Part shown: in pieces, positions 10,641 through 23,150 of the stretch | How positions within the stretch are numbered: position 1 is the stretch's first letter | Layout of the letters: every line of letters begins with the position of its first letter | Source: Ixodes scapularis | Taxonomy: Eukaryota > Arthropoda > Arachnida > Ixodida > Ixodidae | NCBI RefSeq assembly: GCF_016920785.2 | Contig: NW_024609839.1 | Location: 10,008,196 to 10,072,195 of the forward strand | Length of the DNA stretch: 64,000 bases | Direction: 5' to 3' | The notes under the pieces: generated by a model | Told to the model about the DNA's origin: nothing | The model's database searches: none | Seen by the model: only the letters and a program-made list of their open reading frames with translations | Made by a program: the position numbers and the translations under genes

Positions 10641-11112
10641 CTCTAAGAAAAAATGGAGGAAAAAAGTAGCAACGGCGCGTCTTCCTCCCTCCTACTGGCG
10701 CGCCCCCAAGCGGACACCAGAAAAGGGGAGGAACAAAACGTTTTTCTCCTTCTCCAGGCGGATGGGAGCAAGCTTTCGCCCTCCCGACTCATCTTCTTTC
10801 GGTATCGTTTTCCGAGCAGTTCGCGCACGTTGTTTAATAAATAGATGTTGAGTTGATTGAGCTTCAGCGGCAGCGAAGGCCGCCTGTAATTCCGTCTTCT
10901 AGTCTAAACCTGCAGAACATTTCGGTTGCATTGACGTTTTTATCACTAATTTTATTAAATGAGCAAACAAAGCCGCTAGAAACAGCGAAGTTCCGGAGCA
11001 GTGCCAGCAGCACCACGTACACTGGGTATGGTGGCCGTCTCCGGATTGCGCGACTCACGCTGCTCACGCGGCACGGAACTACAGTAGCGAAACCACGCGC
11101 AACTGTGTCGAC
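10641..11112. other. Unassigned; possible solo LTR remnant
   Basis: No protein is recognised. The stretch from about 10668 (GTAGCAACGGCGCGTC) through an AATAAA at 10836-10842 has the compositional look of a tick gypsy LTR, but I see no second copy in the window, so this is a guess. Confidence 0.2.
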
Positions 11113-11330
11113 CATGATTGTAAACCTGAGACTGGGGCATAAAAGAGAACAAAACAGAAGGTAGTAAAAACGGAGGCAACGTCTCAACTTTGAGACGTTG
11201 CCTCCTATTTTACTACCTTCTGTTGTGTTCTCTTTTCTGCCCCAGTCTCAGGTTTACAATCATGTTCAACTTACACCAGCTCGCCTGCACTCTGACTATT
11301 TTTTTGTGTCGACGTTTTCCACGTTATGGA
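11113..11330 (+). mobile_element. Penelope-like pseudo-LTR fragment with inverted head
   Basis: An inverted repeat with 76-base arms (11113-11188 and 11189-11264, few mismatches) is centred on CAACTTTG. The right arm and what follows (TTTGAGACGTTGCCTCC, CCCCAGTCTCAGGTTTACAA, CACCAGCTCGCCTGCACTCT, to about 11310) closely match the pseudo-LTR of the Penelope-like element at 28284-28769. The left arm is an inverted copy of the first 76 bases. This is a small 5'-truncated insertion of a related family. Confidence 0.75.
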
Positions 11331-12493
11331 AATCGCAGGAACTGCGTCCAAGACAGGCAGAGACAGGCAGGTTTTGCTGCCGGCTGCCTGGGTGCCTTCC
11401 GTGCTGAGTTCGGTTCTGTTTTCCGATGCCGAGTGCAACCGGCGTTCAACGTGGTTCTGTGTTTGTGCGTGTCAGCAACCTAGCAGCAACATCGGGATGG
11501 CAGTACTGTGGGTAGTGAACAGAAGACTGGAATTATCGCCGATGTGACCGTGTGTTCGCTTATCAGTGGTGTGACAAGATGAGATCGTAAACTGTCGCGC
11601 ATTGATGCCGCTGGTCGGGCCGTGATCGGAGGGGGCGGAGTGTCGCAGGATGACGTTCCGCTTTACATTAAAGAGTTTAGGACCACTTGAGGGATTAGGT
11701 GCAGTCGATCGACGTGTGGATAGTCATGTTGGAACGCTGCTCTGAACGGTAATCTCCTATCGTACAGTGGCCAATGTGACTGTCGGTCCCCGAGAGCGAT
11801 TGCGCTCTGGGGTAAAGACTGAACAGTACGAGATTATGACGGAAAGTACGTATATTTACAATGGAAGTTTAGCATTAAAATAAAAGAAACAGGTAAAATC
11901 GAGAAAAAAAACGCTGTCCTTTATTTTACCGTTTAAATATACTACGGTTCCTATAGAAACTGCCCTCCAAGTGGCGCGCTGGGATGAGCGCTAGAAGTTT
12001 TCGAGCTCGCGACGGCGTAGCTCCGTACACTTAACACCTGCCGCGAGTCGCGGCTTTGACTGCATTCAAGTTGATCGAAAAGAGATTTCTCTGCCCGTGA
12101 AGCCTCACTTCCAGCTGAGTAAATATCCGCTCTACAAAGATTAATTCAAAACGGCAATTGCAGAAGTGCGCGAACAGCACAAATAGAAAAACAAACACTG
12201 CAATAGAAATACTGCCTACGAAGGGCCGTGCGGGAAAACAAACTCATGGCTTGGAACCACATTGCAGCGGCTCGATTTATTGGCTTTCAAATAATTACGG
12301 CATGATCCAGCGTTTTATTTTTAATAAGAGATTCATCCCCTGAGCCATTAAAAATAGTCTCAGATGTATGACATTGCTGGAAAAAAATGAACATGCTCGG
12401 AATATTTTTTATTGCTGAGGGAGTCACCGGAAAATTCCGTACGTTCAAAACGACCAGTATAAAAGACGGAAACGCAGAGCTCGGGAGTAGTGA
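11331..12493. other. No gene recognised
   Basis: Only short open frames without recognisable motifs occur. The region is mixed in composition with no obvious repeats. I see nothing I can name. Confidence 0.4.
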
Positions 12494-12689
12494 TCGGGTT
12501 AGTGTGCTGTTGTATTGATGTTGGTATGTGCGATGCATGTGTATGCGCTTAATATGTGTTCCCCTGATGCTTGTAGTGTGCGTAACGTGTCTCGGGTTAG
12601 TGTGCTGTTGTATTCATGTCGGTATGTGCGATGCATGTGTATGCGCTTAATATGTGTTCCCCTGATGCTTACAGTGCGCGTAACGTGTC
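12494..12689. repeat. 98-bp tandem duplication
   Basis: Two head-to-tail copies (12494-12591 and 12592-12689) begin TCGGGTTAGTGTGCTGTTGT and differ at only a few positions, so the duplication is recent. Each unit holds GCATGTGTATGCGCTTAATA. A palindrome lies just downstream at 12697-12742, and the combination may be the head of a retroelement insertion. Confidence 0.8.
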
Positions 12690-12696
12690 TGCATGT

Positions 12697-12742
12697 GTTT
12701 CCTTTTCTTCGGGAACCTAGAGGTTCCCGAAGAAAAGGAAAC
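12697..12742. repeat. Perfect 22-bp-arm palindrome
   Basis: GTTTCCTTTTCTTCGGGAAC continues to 12718 and is exactly inverted at 12721-12742, with two bases (AG) between. An A/T-rich tail follows. It resembles the inverted heads of the Penelope-type insertions elsewhere in the window but has no family sequence that I recognise. Confidence 0.7.
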
Positions 12743-15700
12743 GCAATTGTGGCGTAAGAAAATAAAAATATTTTTTTTTTTGTAAAACATGAAATGGCGG
12801 TACCTAGCGCCACCTAGCCTAGCTACTTGCGATATTCTGCTTGACCCTGCCATCTGGCGGCAAGCGATTTAACATCCTTTTGCGCTACGCGGCTACGCCA
12901 GCTACTCTATAATTTCGTGTTACCGTGCTGAGGTAAACCAAGAAATTGCTTCGGATTTCCTTTTTTTTATTTTGAGAGCGGTTTTTGGTTTTGCGGGCGA
13001 ATGGTTTTTACTCCTCCGTGATGTGCGGTTGACGCAACGGTTGATGAAGGAATTGTGGCTCGAGGAATAGCAAAGGTAAGACATAAACTGGTCGAAGTGG
13101 GTGCCGGTTGTCTCCGTTTAACATCGCAGTGCTGTCGACGAGAAGACTGAGTAACCGCTTTCGAAACGTAAGTTTCTTTACCTGCGAGGGAAGCCGGCTT
13201 CGGAAATAAATACAGTTCGCGGAAAGCTCGTGTTACGTTTTTATTTGCTGCTCCTCTCGCTCCGTACAATAGACTTAGTGTTCTCGTTAAGCCTGATCGA
13301 GCTCGATTTGCTCGATCCGTGGCCGCCATAATGAGATGCAGTCGACGCAGGAACTTTTGCTCCCCTGCTTAAGGGACGAAAGTTTCTCCCTTTTTGAATG
13401 AACCTATGTATCAAGAGCGTTCCTCCCTTTAGGGAGGACTGATGAGAAAAAAATAAGATGAGATGAGGAAAATGATGATGAGAAGAAAATAAGAGAAAAA
13501 GATTTATGTTTTTCTAGATTAGAGTGGCAGCTAATTCCTGTTTAGAACATTAGGAGATTTAAAAAAAAGAAGCAATTAAGTTTGAAAGAATGGACATTAA
13601 CACTTTGGGACCATGGTATCGGTCACGCTAATTTGCTCGCGTGGGAATCTAGCTGCAAATGTTTCAATAAACAAAAATTACCCAAGCGCGAAGAAAAATT
13701 TTGGAGACGTAGCTACACTCGTTGCAACCGCTCGCCTTACTTGTATAAAATATTATAAATAATATTCGAAAAATAGAGCATTCATAAATGCAGCAGCGGT
13801 GCTATTAGCTTGAGAATTTTTTTTTTTTTTAGTACGGTTATCCCTGCAGACGTCAGCAGGTAGAGCGCGTGTAACAATAGCAGCAGTATGGTCCTTGTTG
13901 GCTGAGTGAGTAAGCAAACGTACATATTAGCTCTATAATAATACCTATTTATGAATCGGAAGGTTTTAGTGTGAAATCTTGATTAAAAAAGATGTGGCGC
14001 CATCAAATTGTTCACTGTGCTTTTTGAGGTCTTTAGTATCCAGTGCCTGCAAAAAGCACATTGAACTATCCGATGAAGCTACATAATTTATTTATAGTTC
14101 ACGCTTGACGCGGTCTATACAGCTGCTCATATTCAAACTGAAACCCGAATCTCAGGTAAACCGCTTTATATGGTGAGCTCTGTTAACTTTCAGGTAATTG
14201 ATAAAACGACATATCAATCTACAATTTTTTTAACAATAGAGTCGGAGGAGGCAAGTGTCAGGTGCAGATCCCATAGATCATCTAGATGAGGATTGTTATT
14301 CAATTTCAAGGTTTGAAAATGTGTCTGTTTTTTCCCTTAATGAAAAACGTAGTAATCGTACTATTATTAAAAATTTTGCTCGAACTGTTATCTATATTCT
14401 TCTTGTGCTCATTGCACTCGGTTTGTAATTCTCGCCGAAATTTTAGGATTTTTTTTTTTGTATTGTCACTTTTTTCCTGTGTTTTCTTGTCTACTCCTGT
14501 TATGCTTTGTTTAACCTTGCTCTAGATAATGATGTGAATTGGATACTGACAACAAAATATATCATTTAGCTTTAAGAAAAAATTGTACTTTTCTCATCGT
14601 GCAGCGTTTTTGTGTATCTGAATAACTGAAACAATTTTCGGACAGAATAATATATCGTCTGTGACGACAGATACAGTTCATTTTGCGTCACCTAAATTCA
14701 GATACGTTCGGGTAGATTAAAAAAAAACACTTCTAATTTATTTTTAGAGTAAGAGTAACAATTCAACAATGAATTGTTGGATTAGCCAAATAAGCTATAG
14801 CGTTCAGCTGACCACCTATATTGCCCTAGCGCCGGACGTTGAGGCTCATGGAATGGCCTACAGGCAGCCGAGCGTGCGGCAGGCTCCTTTCCTTGATTGC
14901 CGACTGGTATTTGTAACAGGAACAGACTCATGAACAAGCAATTTATGCCTCTGTTGACCTAGTTCCTAGCACTTCGTTAGTGAAATTAAATTTTGTTATC
15001 CGTGATAGATTTGGTGGCGTCGTGGTTTTGTATGGAGTTTTTTTTTTGCTTTGTTATTCGCTGTCACTGATGTTTCTGTGATAAATGCGTTTGTGCACAT
15101 ACCTCATCCCAGACAAGCACGATGACGATGACGAATTGAGGACCCTGAGGTCATGAGAAACATGCTGTTTTTTCGGTCTCCCAGACTCAGCCTTATTTCT
15201 GGCAGTTAATTTTCGTGGCAAGTAAAGCTTTTGTAAAAAAGAGTTTTTTTTTTTTTTTTGTTATCCGAGTAATGAATCCTGCGTGTCAGCCTTCTGCAAG
15301 TAGGGTAAAACCGACATACATGCAAAGCGCTTTTACAAAATATAAACATGGTAGGCTCAAATTGTTTACGTTATTTTTTTTTTCTTCTAAAACTTACACA
15401 GCCACGCTCGTCCGCGCCTGGAGGGTTCTTAAAGACAGACCATGATTCACATGATGCGAGTCCATTTGCGATTCTGCAATACTTTACCTTCAGAAGACTG
15501 CCCTCTGTTGACAACTGAAGAATCCCAGCATACTGGCGGACTAAAAACGCAACATCACGGCACACTTTATGAATCTGGCTGGATTGAAAAGGCAAAAACC
15601 CACGCAGCGAAAAAGGTGATGAGCTGAGTGACATTGTGCTTTCGGCTTCGTTTAATTCGCTCGTCTGCTTCTAGGGTTGGCCGCGCTAACCGACGTTCCT

Positions 15701-17544
15701 TATCTTATGAAATGACGTGCACGTCTCACGATGTCAGTTATTCCGCCTTTGTACAGTTGTTCTGAACTTCTAATAATTGCCACGTGACTTCCGAAAGGGG
15801 TCTTTGCAACAGCTAGCACCGCAGCTTTCACAACCCTTCTTTGTTTCGTTTTTTGTTTAAGGGGGTGGAGGGGGGTGGGATTGCATGTAAATTCGCATTA
15901 TGTTAATTCGGCTGAAGAAAAAGTGAAAAAAATTTTCGGTGATTAGCGATAAAGTTGTTGATAAAAACATCGTGTTTTTACAAGCAGTAACATTCTGCGG
16001 CTCCCCCTGTCGTGAAAGTGCGAAAGTATGAAAGAGACATTGCGAAGGAAAGGGTGACCGAAATAACCAGGCTTGATCTCCGATGGGCTGTAAAATAGGC
16101 GCCTGCGCGTAGCAACTGAAATTTGGTTCTAGTCACGGCAATTATAACTTTCTTGTCGCCAACGAAAAGAGGAATACGTTTGTTCTGAACAGTGTGTGAC
16201 TTCGTCTTCTATCAGTGCTCAAAGTAGAGTAACAAATACCAATGATAGTAGCTAGCACTGTTGTATTTAATACATTATCGATGAAAGGGGACATATAAAT
16301 ACATTTAGAAACTTTTCTTGTTCTTCATAACGAAAACAAAGCAAATGCATAAACATTAGATCTTTGAAAATATAGAAAGTCTGAACGTGATAAATAACTT
16401 GGAAATTTTCACATATCAACTTTCGTTCAATTCATCTGGGACATATCTGTTCCGTTCCTTTGGCCGGAAACAATAAAACTGACGTCTTGCCATCACAATT
16501 TTGATTTACTGATTTGCTGCAATGAACCATGTGGTGGATGTCATAAATTCAGTGCAATAAACAGGGCCTGTTAAAATGAGTTAGGAAGTTTAGAATAGTG
16601 ATGGATTTACCGATCGCGCGCAAAGTCGAGCGTGAAACTATCCAGCTCAAAAAAAAAAAAGGCGCAATTGACAATTTTAGGACACTCTGAAGGAGGAGAC
16701 GAGGCAGAAAGAAACTTTAATCAAATTTTCAGTTTCAATCCGCGATGCCCCAGTAGTCGCTGAAAGGCACAGAGCTGCTCGTTTGCGATCCCTAAATCTT
16801 TGACAAAGACATTTCCCGGTAGACGTTGGACCGCCTTGAACTTTTGTTGATCAGCTTTTTAACCCCAGAATGTGTTACATATAGGTTTCACACAAAGTGG
16901 ACAAATTTGATATTGCGAAAACTACACGTCGCAACAAAAAAGGCTTGTGTTATTTTGGTCCTGGGCCAGGGGCCATTCAGGAAAGTGAATAAAGGTTGAG
17001 ATAATTATGTTGTTAACTTTTTGCGTAATTAACTTTTTAATATTGCGTTTTAGGGTTTGGTTTCAATTAGAAACTTTCTGAGCATCATCGAAAAATACTA
17101 AATCAATAAATTCCAGAACGATAGAAGGCAGGTGCGACATTTTACGGCTTTTTCAAAAAGCCGCACAGCTTCGACGGGTTTTTAAGTTTCGGTTTGCAAT
17201 CGGAGCGCGTCTATGCCCCGATGGTAGCGCGCCCCTTGGAGGAATAGTGCAACCAGCTTCTGTAATGTTGCGCGAGGACAGCATACACCCATGCTTGGAA
17301 TTGTCTATATAGCATATACCCACGGGGTATATTTGATAAATAGACCACTTGAATCCCTATTATCATCTGAAGAATGGCAAATGTGCCGTGCTAATTTCCG
17401 CCTTCTATAACTTGATGAAGGATTAATTTGAAGATGCTGCAAAGCTGATGACTCGAAGCCTATGCATTCGAGCCGTTAGCACGATGCCGAGCAGGAATTA
17501 AATGCAAGAGCTGCGTAAGCGTCCATTTGTAACTTATGCTCCCC
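12743..17544. other. Long unassigned AT-rich stretch
   Basis: No coding region, RNA gene or transposon terminus is convincing. Short homopolymer T runs occur (for example 13820-13831, 15243-15260). The 120-codon minus-strand frame at 12967-13329 has no recognised motif. A hairpin, CCTCCCTTTAGGGAGG, lies at 13424-13439. Confidence 0.4.
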
Positions 17545-17898
17545 TTCCACGCGTTAGGCCAAAATCTCGCCTTTCAACTTTCACGTGATCTTCCCCAGAC
17601 GACAGAGGCAGTCACACATCGCCTCCGGATCGGCGTCGCTTATACACGGCCTTTCCTTCACCGTATCGGGCAAGCCAGAACAACGGAGTGAAAAACGTGT
17701 AAATATGATCAAACAATGACTTACCTATTCTACGACTGTCAAATCTACGACACGGAAAAAATGGACCTCAAGAGTACGTTGTTACAACTTAACAGCCGAC
17801 CGCTTTTTATCATGAAAGTGCCCAGCACCTGGGACAGCCCTCAGAAAGCAGCGAGGGCCACAAAAGCTTTTCTGCTCTTACTAAGGAAACGCAGCTGA
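17545..17898 (+). pseudogene. LINE ORF2 C-terminal fragment
   Basis: From 17545 the frame reads HALGQNLAFQLSRDLPQ and then THRLRIGVAYTRPFLHRIGQ, the post-RNase H segment of a tick LINE polyprotein. After a stop and frame change it resumes at about 17716 as YDCQIYDTEKMDLKSTLL, then WDSPQKAARATKAFLLLL, and ends at a TGA at 17896. This is the extreme C-terminus of ORF2. The normal cysteine-rich knuckle between the two halves is missing. RT and RNase H are not found upstream, so this is a 5'-truncated insertion. Several hundred T-rich bases after 17898 may be its 3' UTR. Confidence 0.65.
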
Positions 17899-20039
17899 AC
17901 TTTTGCCCCTAAGAGACACGAGTACTTCATTTGTAATCTGTTTTATACTTTGCGCTCTCGTGTTACTATTTGTTTGACGTGTTTAATGTTTTATGTTATC
18001 CTATACTTTTCATTCTCGTTTAATGCCCCACAACCCCCTCCCCAAAACAAAATAGCCAACCGGGACTGTTAACCTAGAAGAACCTCTCTGTTCTTTCGTT
18101 TGTGACCCTTTCTTTCTCTCTCCGGCCCGGTCAATATGTTAGTAGCACACAATTGACTTCAAGGCGTCTGTGTGGGTTGGTGCTTCGTTCTGACTGGTTG
18201 CATCTTTCTTGCCATTCACACTGAGAGAGATCAAGAAAGAAGTGTGCAGTGAAGAGCACACTCTAATTTGACGTTGACTTGCTAAAGTTAAGGTGCCCGA
18301 TAAACTACTGCTGACTACAGGTTCATTGTCGTCAATAGTACGGTAAAGGTTGAACTGCTTTTTGAACCACCAGATGACACTGAATTTCAGGAATGGTCTA
18401 ACATTACAATAGGCTGGCATAGAGCCACTAAATGAGCCACGCCTAGAGTATCAGCACTCGGACCCCGATCTTCTGGTAGGCGCCACCATCTTTGTACTTA
18501 GTGCAGAGCAGACGCAACTGCCGAACGTCACAATACAAAAAAGCGACATCCTCAGCTTTAAGTACGGCGTTAGGAAGATCATATAGTATTGCCTTTGTCT
18601 GTCGCGCACTGCATAAACATTTGTGGAGGACGGCAAAGCGCTTCCTGTGATTTTAGATTAACGTTAAGATAACAAGTGATTATGTTTTAACCACCAAGAT
18701 GTCTGAAACGTCGTTACTCAGAAACGTAGCCTATTTAGTGGATAAAGGCAGGGACGCTCTGAATTCTTTTCTTCTTTTCGTCTTCTTTCTTTTTTTTTCG
18801 TGCTTTTATGCTTTTGGTTCTTTTTATTTCAATCAAAAAATAGGAAAAATTGAGACAATCGGAATCTTTCTTACAAAGCATTGTTGAGAGGTTGAGATCA
18901 GAGAGGAAGTAGACGGCAGACGAGAGAAAAAAAAAATGAAATATTATCTCTTGATAATTTATACGAAGGAGAGTAAAATAGAAAAACGTTATAGTAAAGC
19001 AGACAGAAATCTCGCCTTTCCAATTTCGTTTTAACTGCATCGCACTATTTAAAAGAAGCACGTTATTGTCGAGAAGAATCTTTTCTCCTGTGAAGAAAGA
19101 GTTACCGAATAAAGAGTAGTTTTTTTTTTTCTTTTTCCGATGAACAGGCTTTGAATCAGCGCCAAACGCCAAACACAACACCACTGCCGGTAGTGAAACA
19201 AGTTAACAGAGACAACAACAACCACACCAATAACAGTCATCTGAATTACAAAAGCAGCGGGCAGCGCTTAAATTCGGACTCACGCGATTTTTGAATAAGC
19301 TGCGCTCGCCGGCGTTGCAAAATTTCCTTTGGATCCTACTTCCCCGAGCGACCTTTACAATTCTCGTGTCTTCCCAACTCGCGCGTGTGCGCTTGACGCT
19401 TACGAGTTGTAAACGGAAGTGCCCGATATTTTCCGTCGTTTATATTTTTGAAGCTTAGGCCCGTGTCCTCGCCAAGGCGAAGTTCTCACAGTGTGGGCGT
19501 AGCCGTCGCTTTACGTCGCTCCTCTTGCAGGCGTGTTCTCGCCTCGATCGGATAAATCTGCGCTGGTGTATGTTGGTGTGAGAAAAGGAAAAAGTCGGAA
19601 AAAAGAAAGAAAGTGAAAGAGCCTTCCGGTTGGAAAACGAAGTTAGGGCCGATACGCAGGTTGTTCATTTGGACTCCCATTTTCTTCCCCGTCCCGGGTG
19701 CTGCTCTGAGTGCGTCGAAAGAGGAGCGTTTGGGCTTCGTTTATTGTGTTTCGGTCACAGCTTGATAAAAGCCCCGGGGGCTTCACTGAATTGTGTGAAC
19801 AGTTCCATTCGATTCCGCCGACAGAGTCCGTTCGAGTGAGTCCGAGTTACGTCAATAAAAACATATTTCCATCTCATATTCATCTACCCAAGTTTCTTTC
19901 TCTTTGTACTTTAATCCTCTTCCTGTTGTTTTTAAACAACAGCTTGGTATTGCGATTCTGTACAAACTTTACTTGCTTGTCTTTATTGCACCGTCATGTG
20001 ACCTCACTTCAAGTGATACTGATTTTAACCTCACAATTT
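17899..20039. other. No gene recognised
   Basis: Possible LINE 3' UTR at the start, then unassigned sequence with poly-T and poly-A runs. The 149-codon minus-strand frame at 18735-19184 is low-complexity (K/F-rich) and looks spurious. AATAAA occurs near 19854. Confidence 0.35.
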
Positions 20040-20165
20040 TGCGGTAAAATTAACGTTACATGGCGTCATGGTATTACGCGACTCGACAACTCAAAAGTGT
20101 GACGTCAGCAACGTCACGCGGCCTAGCGTCATGCGACGTCACGTCACGTGACATTGTCACATTGC
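20040..20165. repeat. Short GACGTCACGTGAC patch
   Basis: Irregular repeats of GTGACGTCA, ACGTCACGCG and GACGTCACGTCACGTGACA cluster around 20098-20153. They share their vocabulary with the array at 676-915, 19 kb away, which suggests both are remains of one repeat family. Confidence 0.5.
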
Positions 20166-21065
20166 GTATTATTTATGTACCATAGCGCTTTACGTAAAAA
20201 AAATTACTTGCTGTCGCACTCTCGTGGACTTTGAAGAAATCTCTAAAAAAGGTGATAAGTTGTCTAAACAAGGTGCGCTTAAATACAGGATACCTAGAGT
20301 ATTCACGTACAATTTTAAAAGTATTTCCCGAGCGCCACCATTTTGGTGCTGAATGTAGAGTGGATGCTATTGTCGATAGTTACAATTCAGAAATGCCACT
20401 TCGTCTGCGTTAAATATGCCGTCAAGAAGCTGAAGCAATGTCGGTTTTCCCTTTCTCGGGGTGTTCAAATCTTGGATGACGAAGACACGTTTTCCGACAT
20501 TTTAGACAAAGCTTCAGATAATTGGCAGCCATGACTTTGAGCACCAGGATAGCTGAAGTGCCATTACATTAAAACACAGTTTAAATAATGGCCCTAGGCG
20601 ACTGCCTCTCGCATGATCACGCGACGCCGGAGCTTGTGATACGATTATTACCCAACCACGGCGGTCGATGAAGCTCCTACAGCAAGAAGACCTTTACAGA
20701 AGAACGAGAACATCGCTTTACGCTCCTCTTATTCGTTTCTGGCGATCGCATTCCTTACAGCGACGAAGAAACGCTTGGGACATCCTTGCGCCGTACAGTA
20801 CATCCATGGCATCCGATGAAAGGAGTAACTTAAAAAAAAACATCATAAGTCGACTAAAAGCTCGCCTTGTGTATCTACATGTGGGGTTCCTCAATCAAAA
20901 ACCACGTGACGTAGATGCTATTTAGCACACTAAGCCTTATGATACCAGTGATTCATGGTTCCTGTAGTTTCACCTGCTGCCTAGTCAGTGGACGTTAATG
21001 TATGACCTAGCGCACCTGCCAGCGTGCCCCGCTGTCACAGCTGCTGGAGCGAGCACGTGGCTTCA
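20166..21065. other. No gene recognised
   Basis: Short open frames only. The plus-strand frame at 20668-20925 (85 codons) is basic and has no motif that I recognise. Confidence 0.35.
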
Positions 21066-21263
21066 GCTATACTTCGTCTCACCTTAGCATGGACTAACTG
21101 CGAAGGCTGTGCAAGCGGGAGCGGGTTGCTTTGTCTGCCTTGACTGGAGCACTCGTTGAACGAGTGCTCGTGCAGCCGCCGGGGCTTCATCCAAAACGAA
21201 CAGCTCGCGCTTTTAGCATGCACGGCTAACAATAGTCCATGCTAAGGTGAGACGAAGTATAGC
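21066..21263. mobile_element. MITE, same family as 5882-6420
   Basis: About 198 bases have terminal inverted repeats of about 30 bases: GCTATACTTCGTCTCACCTT at 21066, inverted as AAGGTGAGACGAAGTATAGC ending at 21263, apparently without mismatch in the outer 30. Inside is a second hairpin, GAGCACTCGTTGAACGAGTG near 21147-21166. The outer termini match copies A and B near 6 kb while the interior differs, so these are different internal deletants mobilised by one transposase. Confidence 0.8.
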
Positions 21264-21694
21264 ATCACATTTCTCCGCAAGCATGCACATATGAATCACC
21301 AAATTCAGCTGCATGCTCGCGTTTTCCCAATTTCGTATACATTAAGTATTATTGAAGCATATTATCTACCAAATAAATTGCACGATGGAGCGCGATAAGT
21401 AGAACGCATGTTTGTTATGGTATTCTATGCCCTGCATACGCCAGAAGTTGCCAGGACGCCTGATAAAGGTTTAAGCACGCAGGGCGCAAGAATCAAAATA
21501 GTAGACCAATAATTTCGCTAGTATAGACACCAAACCTCAAGATATTTTCTTTATCATTGATACTCATTCCATATCGCAAGGCATGAGTCAGTCTCAAAAA
21601 AAAATTGTTCACTGCTTAACCGGCAGACTATTTTCCCGCTAATTTCGGCATGCTTTGCAACAGTTATGGCGCTTATGGCCAGAACATTCATTGG
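21264..21694. other. No gene recognised
   Basis: AT-rich sequence without motifs. The following minisatellite begins at its right end. Confidence 0.4.
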
Positions 21695-21965
21695 GTCAGA
21701 AGATCCATTGAGTCAAAACACCCAAGAGGTCACGTGACACCAGAGTCAAAACATCCAACGAGTCAAGACATCCATCCGAGTCGAAATATCTATTGATTCA
21801 AAACATCCATCGAGTCAGAACATCCATCCGTGTCTAAACATCCACTGAGTCAAAATATCCATCGAGTCAGAGCATCCATCAGAGTTGAAACATCCATCTG
21901 AGTCCAAACATCCATTAAGTCAGAACATTCATCTGATTCAAAACATCCATCTGATTCAAAACATT
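21695..21965. repeat. Minisatellite of GAGTCAAAACATCCATC units
   Basis: Roughly 15 imperfect copies of a 17-19 base unit (consensus CATCCATCGAGTCAAAA) run head to tail. The unit varies at the GAG/GAT/AAG position and in spacing. One unit is displaced by AAGAGGTCACGTGACACC near 21722-21743. It has no coding content. Confidence 0.8.
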
Positions 21966-23150
21966 ATTATTTAAATTTAAAATAAAAACACAAACTATAT
22001 ACTATATGAATTTTCGGCGGCTCGAGACTGCGAATTTTGCCAAGTGCCTGTTTCGGGGATGCACTTGATTAAGCACCTTGGTCAGTGTCCTGGATGTAGG
22101 GTCCCTCGTGTTCGTGTTTTATTTTTGTGACTGAGTATATTTGGCTATTTCTCATCTGCAGTTCCGACATTTCAGGATGTCCTTAACTATCTAGACAGAA
22201 TTACAATCCACGGAGTTCTTTCGTACAATGAACTGAACAGCACGCATGAGCCAGTTTCCTTGACTAAAACTGTTTGAATGCCTCATGATGTCTCGGTGTC
22301 TTATTCAGCCAAATGACTTTATGCGAACGATATGCACTACGTTGTGTCTGGTAGTAGTAATCGGGACCAAAATGAGTGCATAGATACTACGACAGAGTAC
22401 AAATACCTATAAAGTTATAATACATAAAAAAAAAAACTAAAATTTGTTTCAAAGTGCTTCCGTAATTTAAAACGAACTACTATTTATATACAATTGAGCA
22501 AATTCATGTAGAGTGTTTTGTACGAGAGTGGTACCAACTTTAAGAAAACACGAAATAAAGCTACGATTCTCTCGGAATAACGTTATTCATAACGGCGAAC
22601 GTCTGGGACAAGAGTGTATTGAAACAATTCAGAGGCTTAACACGAAATTTAAAGTAATTGACTGGCGAGGTGAAATTAATTTTTCTGAACGGCTTACGCT
22701 GCCTAATTCACCAACAACAGTATTTCCCTCGAGCAATCGCGCAAACTCAGAGCCAGCCCATCGCGCGCTCTGCTGCTCCCACCCTGACTTCAAAAACAAA
22801 ACCTGCTTACTTTTGAACTATTGCGGCGAAGCAAAATATTTTTAAATCAGAACCATTCTGTCTTGAAATATGTTTCAACATCACAAGCCTTAGAGTGCTC
22901 TAACTTTTCGTGTGAATAATAATATCGTTCTTTCATTTGGATGATTTTGATCATATTGCTTTTGAATGAATTGCTAAAATTTGTTACCCCACATTGCCCG
23001 GAAAAAAATAGTTACTTTCTTTGCGAATCACTTAGGAACGGATTGGCATACACCAGGCTAAAATAAAAAAAAAAATGTCTGTCACACTGGTTTCTTCCAA
23101 AGGCAATCTAAATACCTAGCACATTTATATGGAGTCAAACGGCGGCTCAC
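21966..23150. other. No gene recognised
   Basis: Unassigned AT-rich sequence. A 110-codon plus-strand frame at 22513-22845 has a protein-like start but no motif that I can name, so I do not call it a gene. Confidence 0.35.

Noticed and set aside
12967..13329. 120-codon minus-strand ORF as a possible host gene
   Set aside because: No recognisable motif, no intron signals that I could support and low-complexity basic composition.
13424..13460. Hammerhead-like string: hairpin CCTCCCTTTAGGGAGG followed by ACTGATGAG
   Set aside because: The CTGATGA core follows a possible stem I, but I find no stem II or III and no properly placed GAAA, so it is not a ribozyme candidate.
18735..19184. 149-codon minus-strand ORF
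   Set aside because: K/F-rich translation of AT-rich DNA with A and T homopolymers; no domain.
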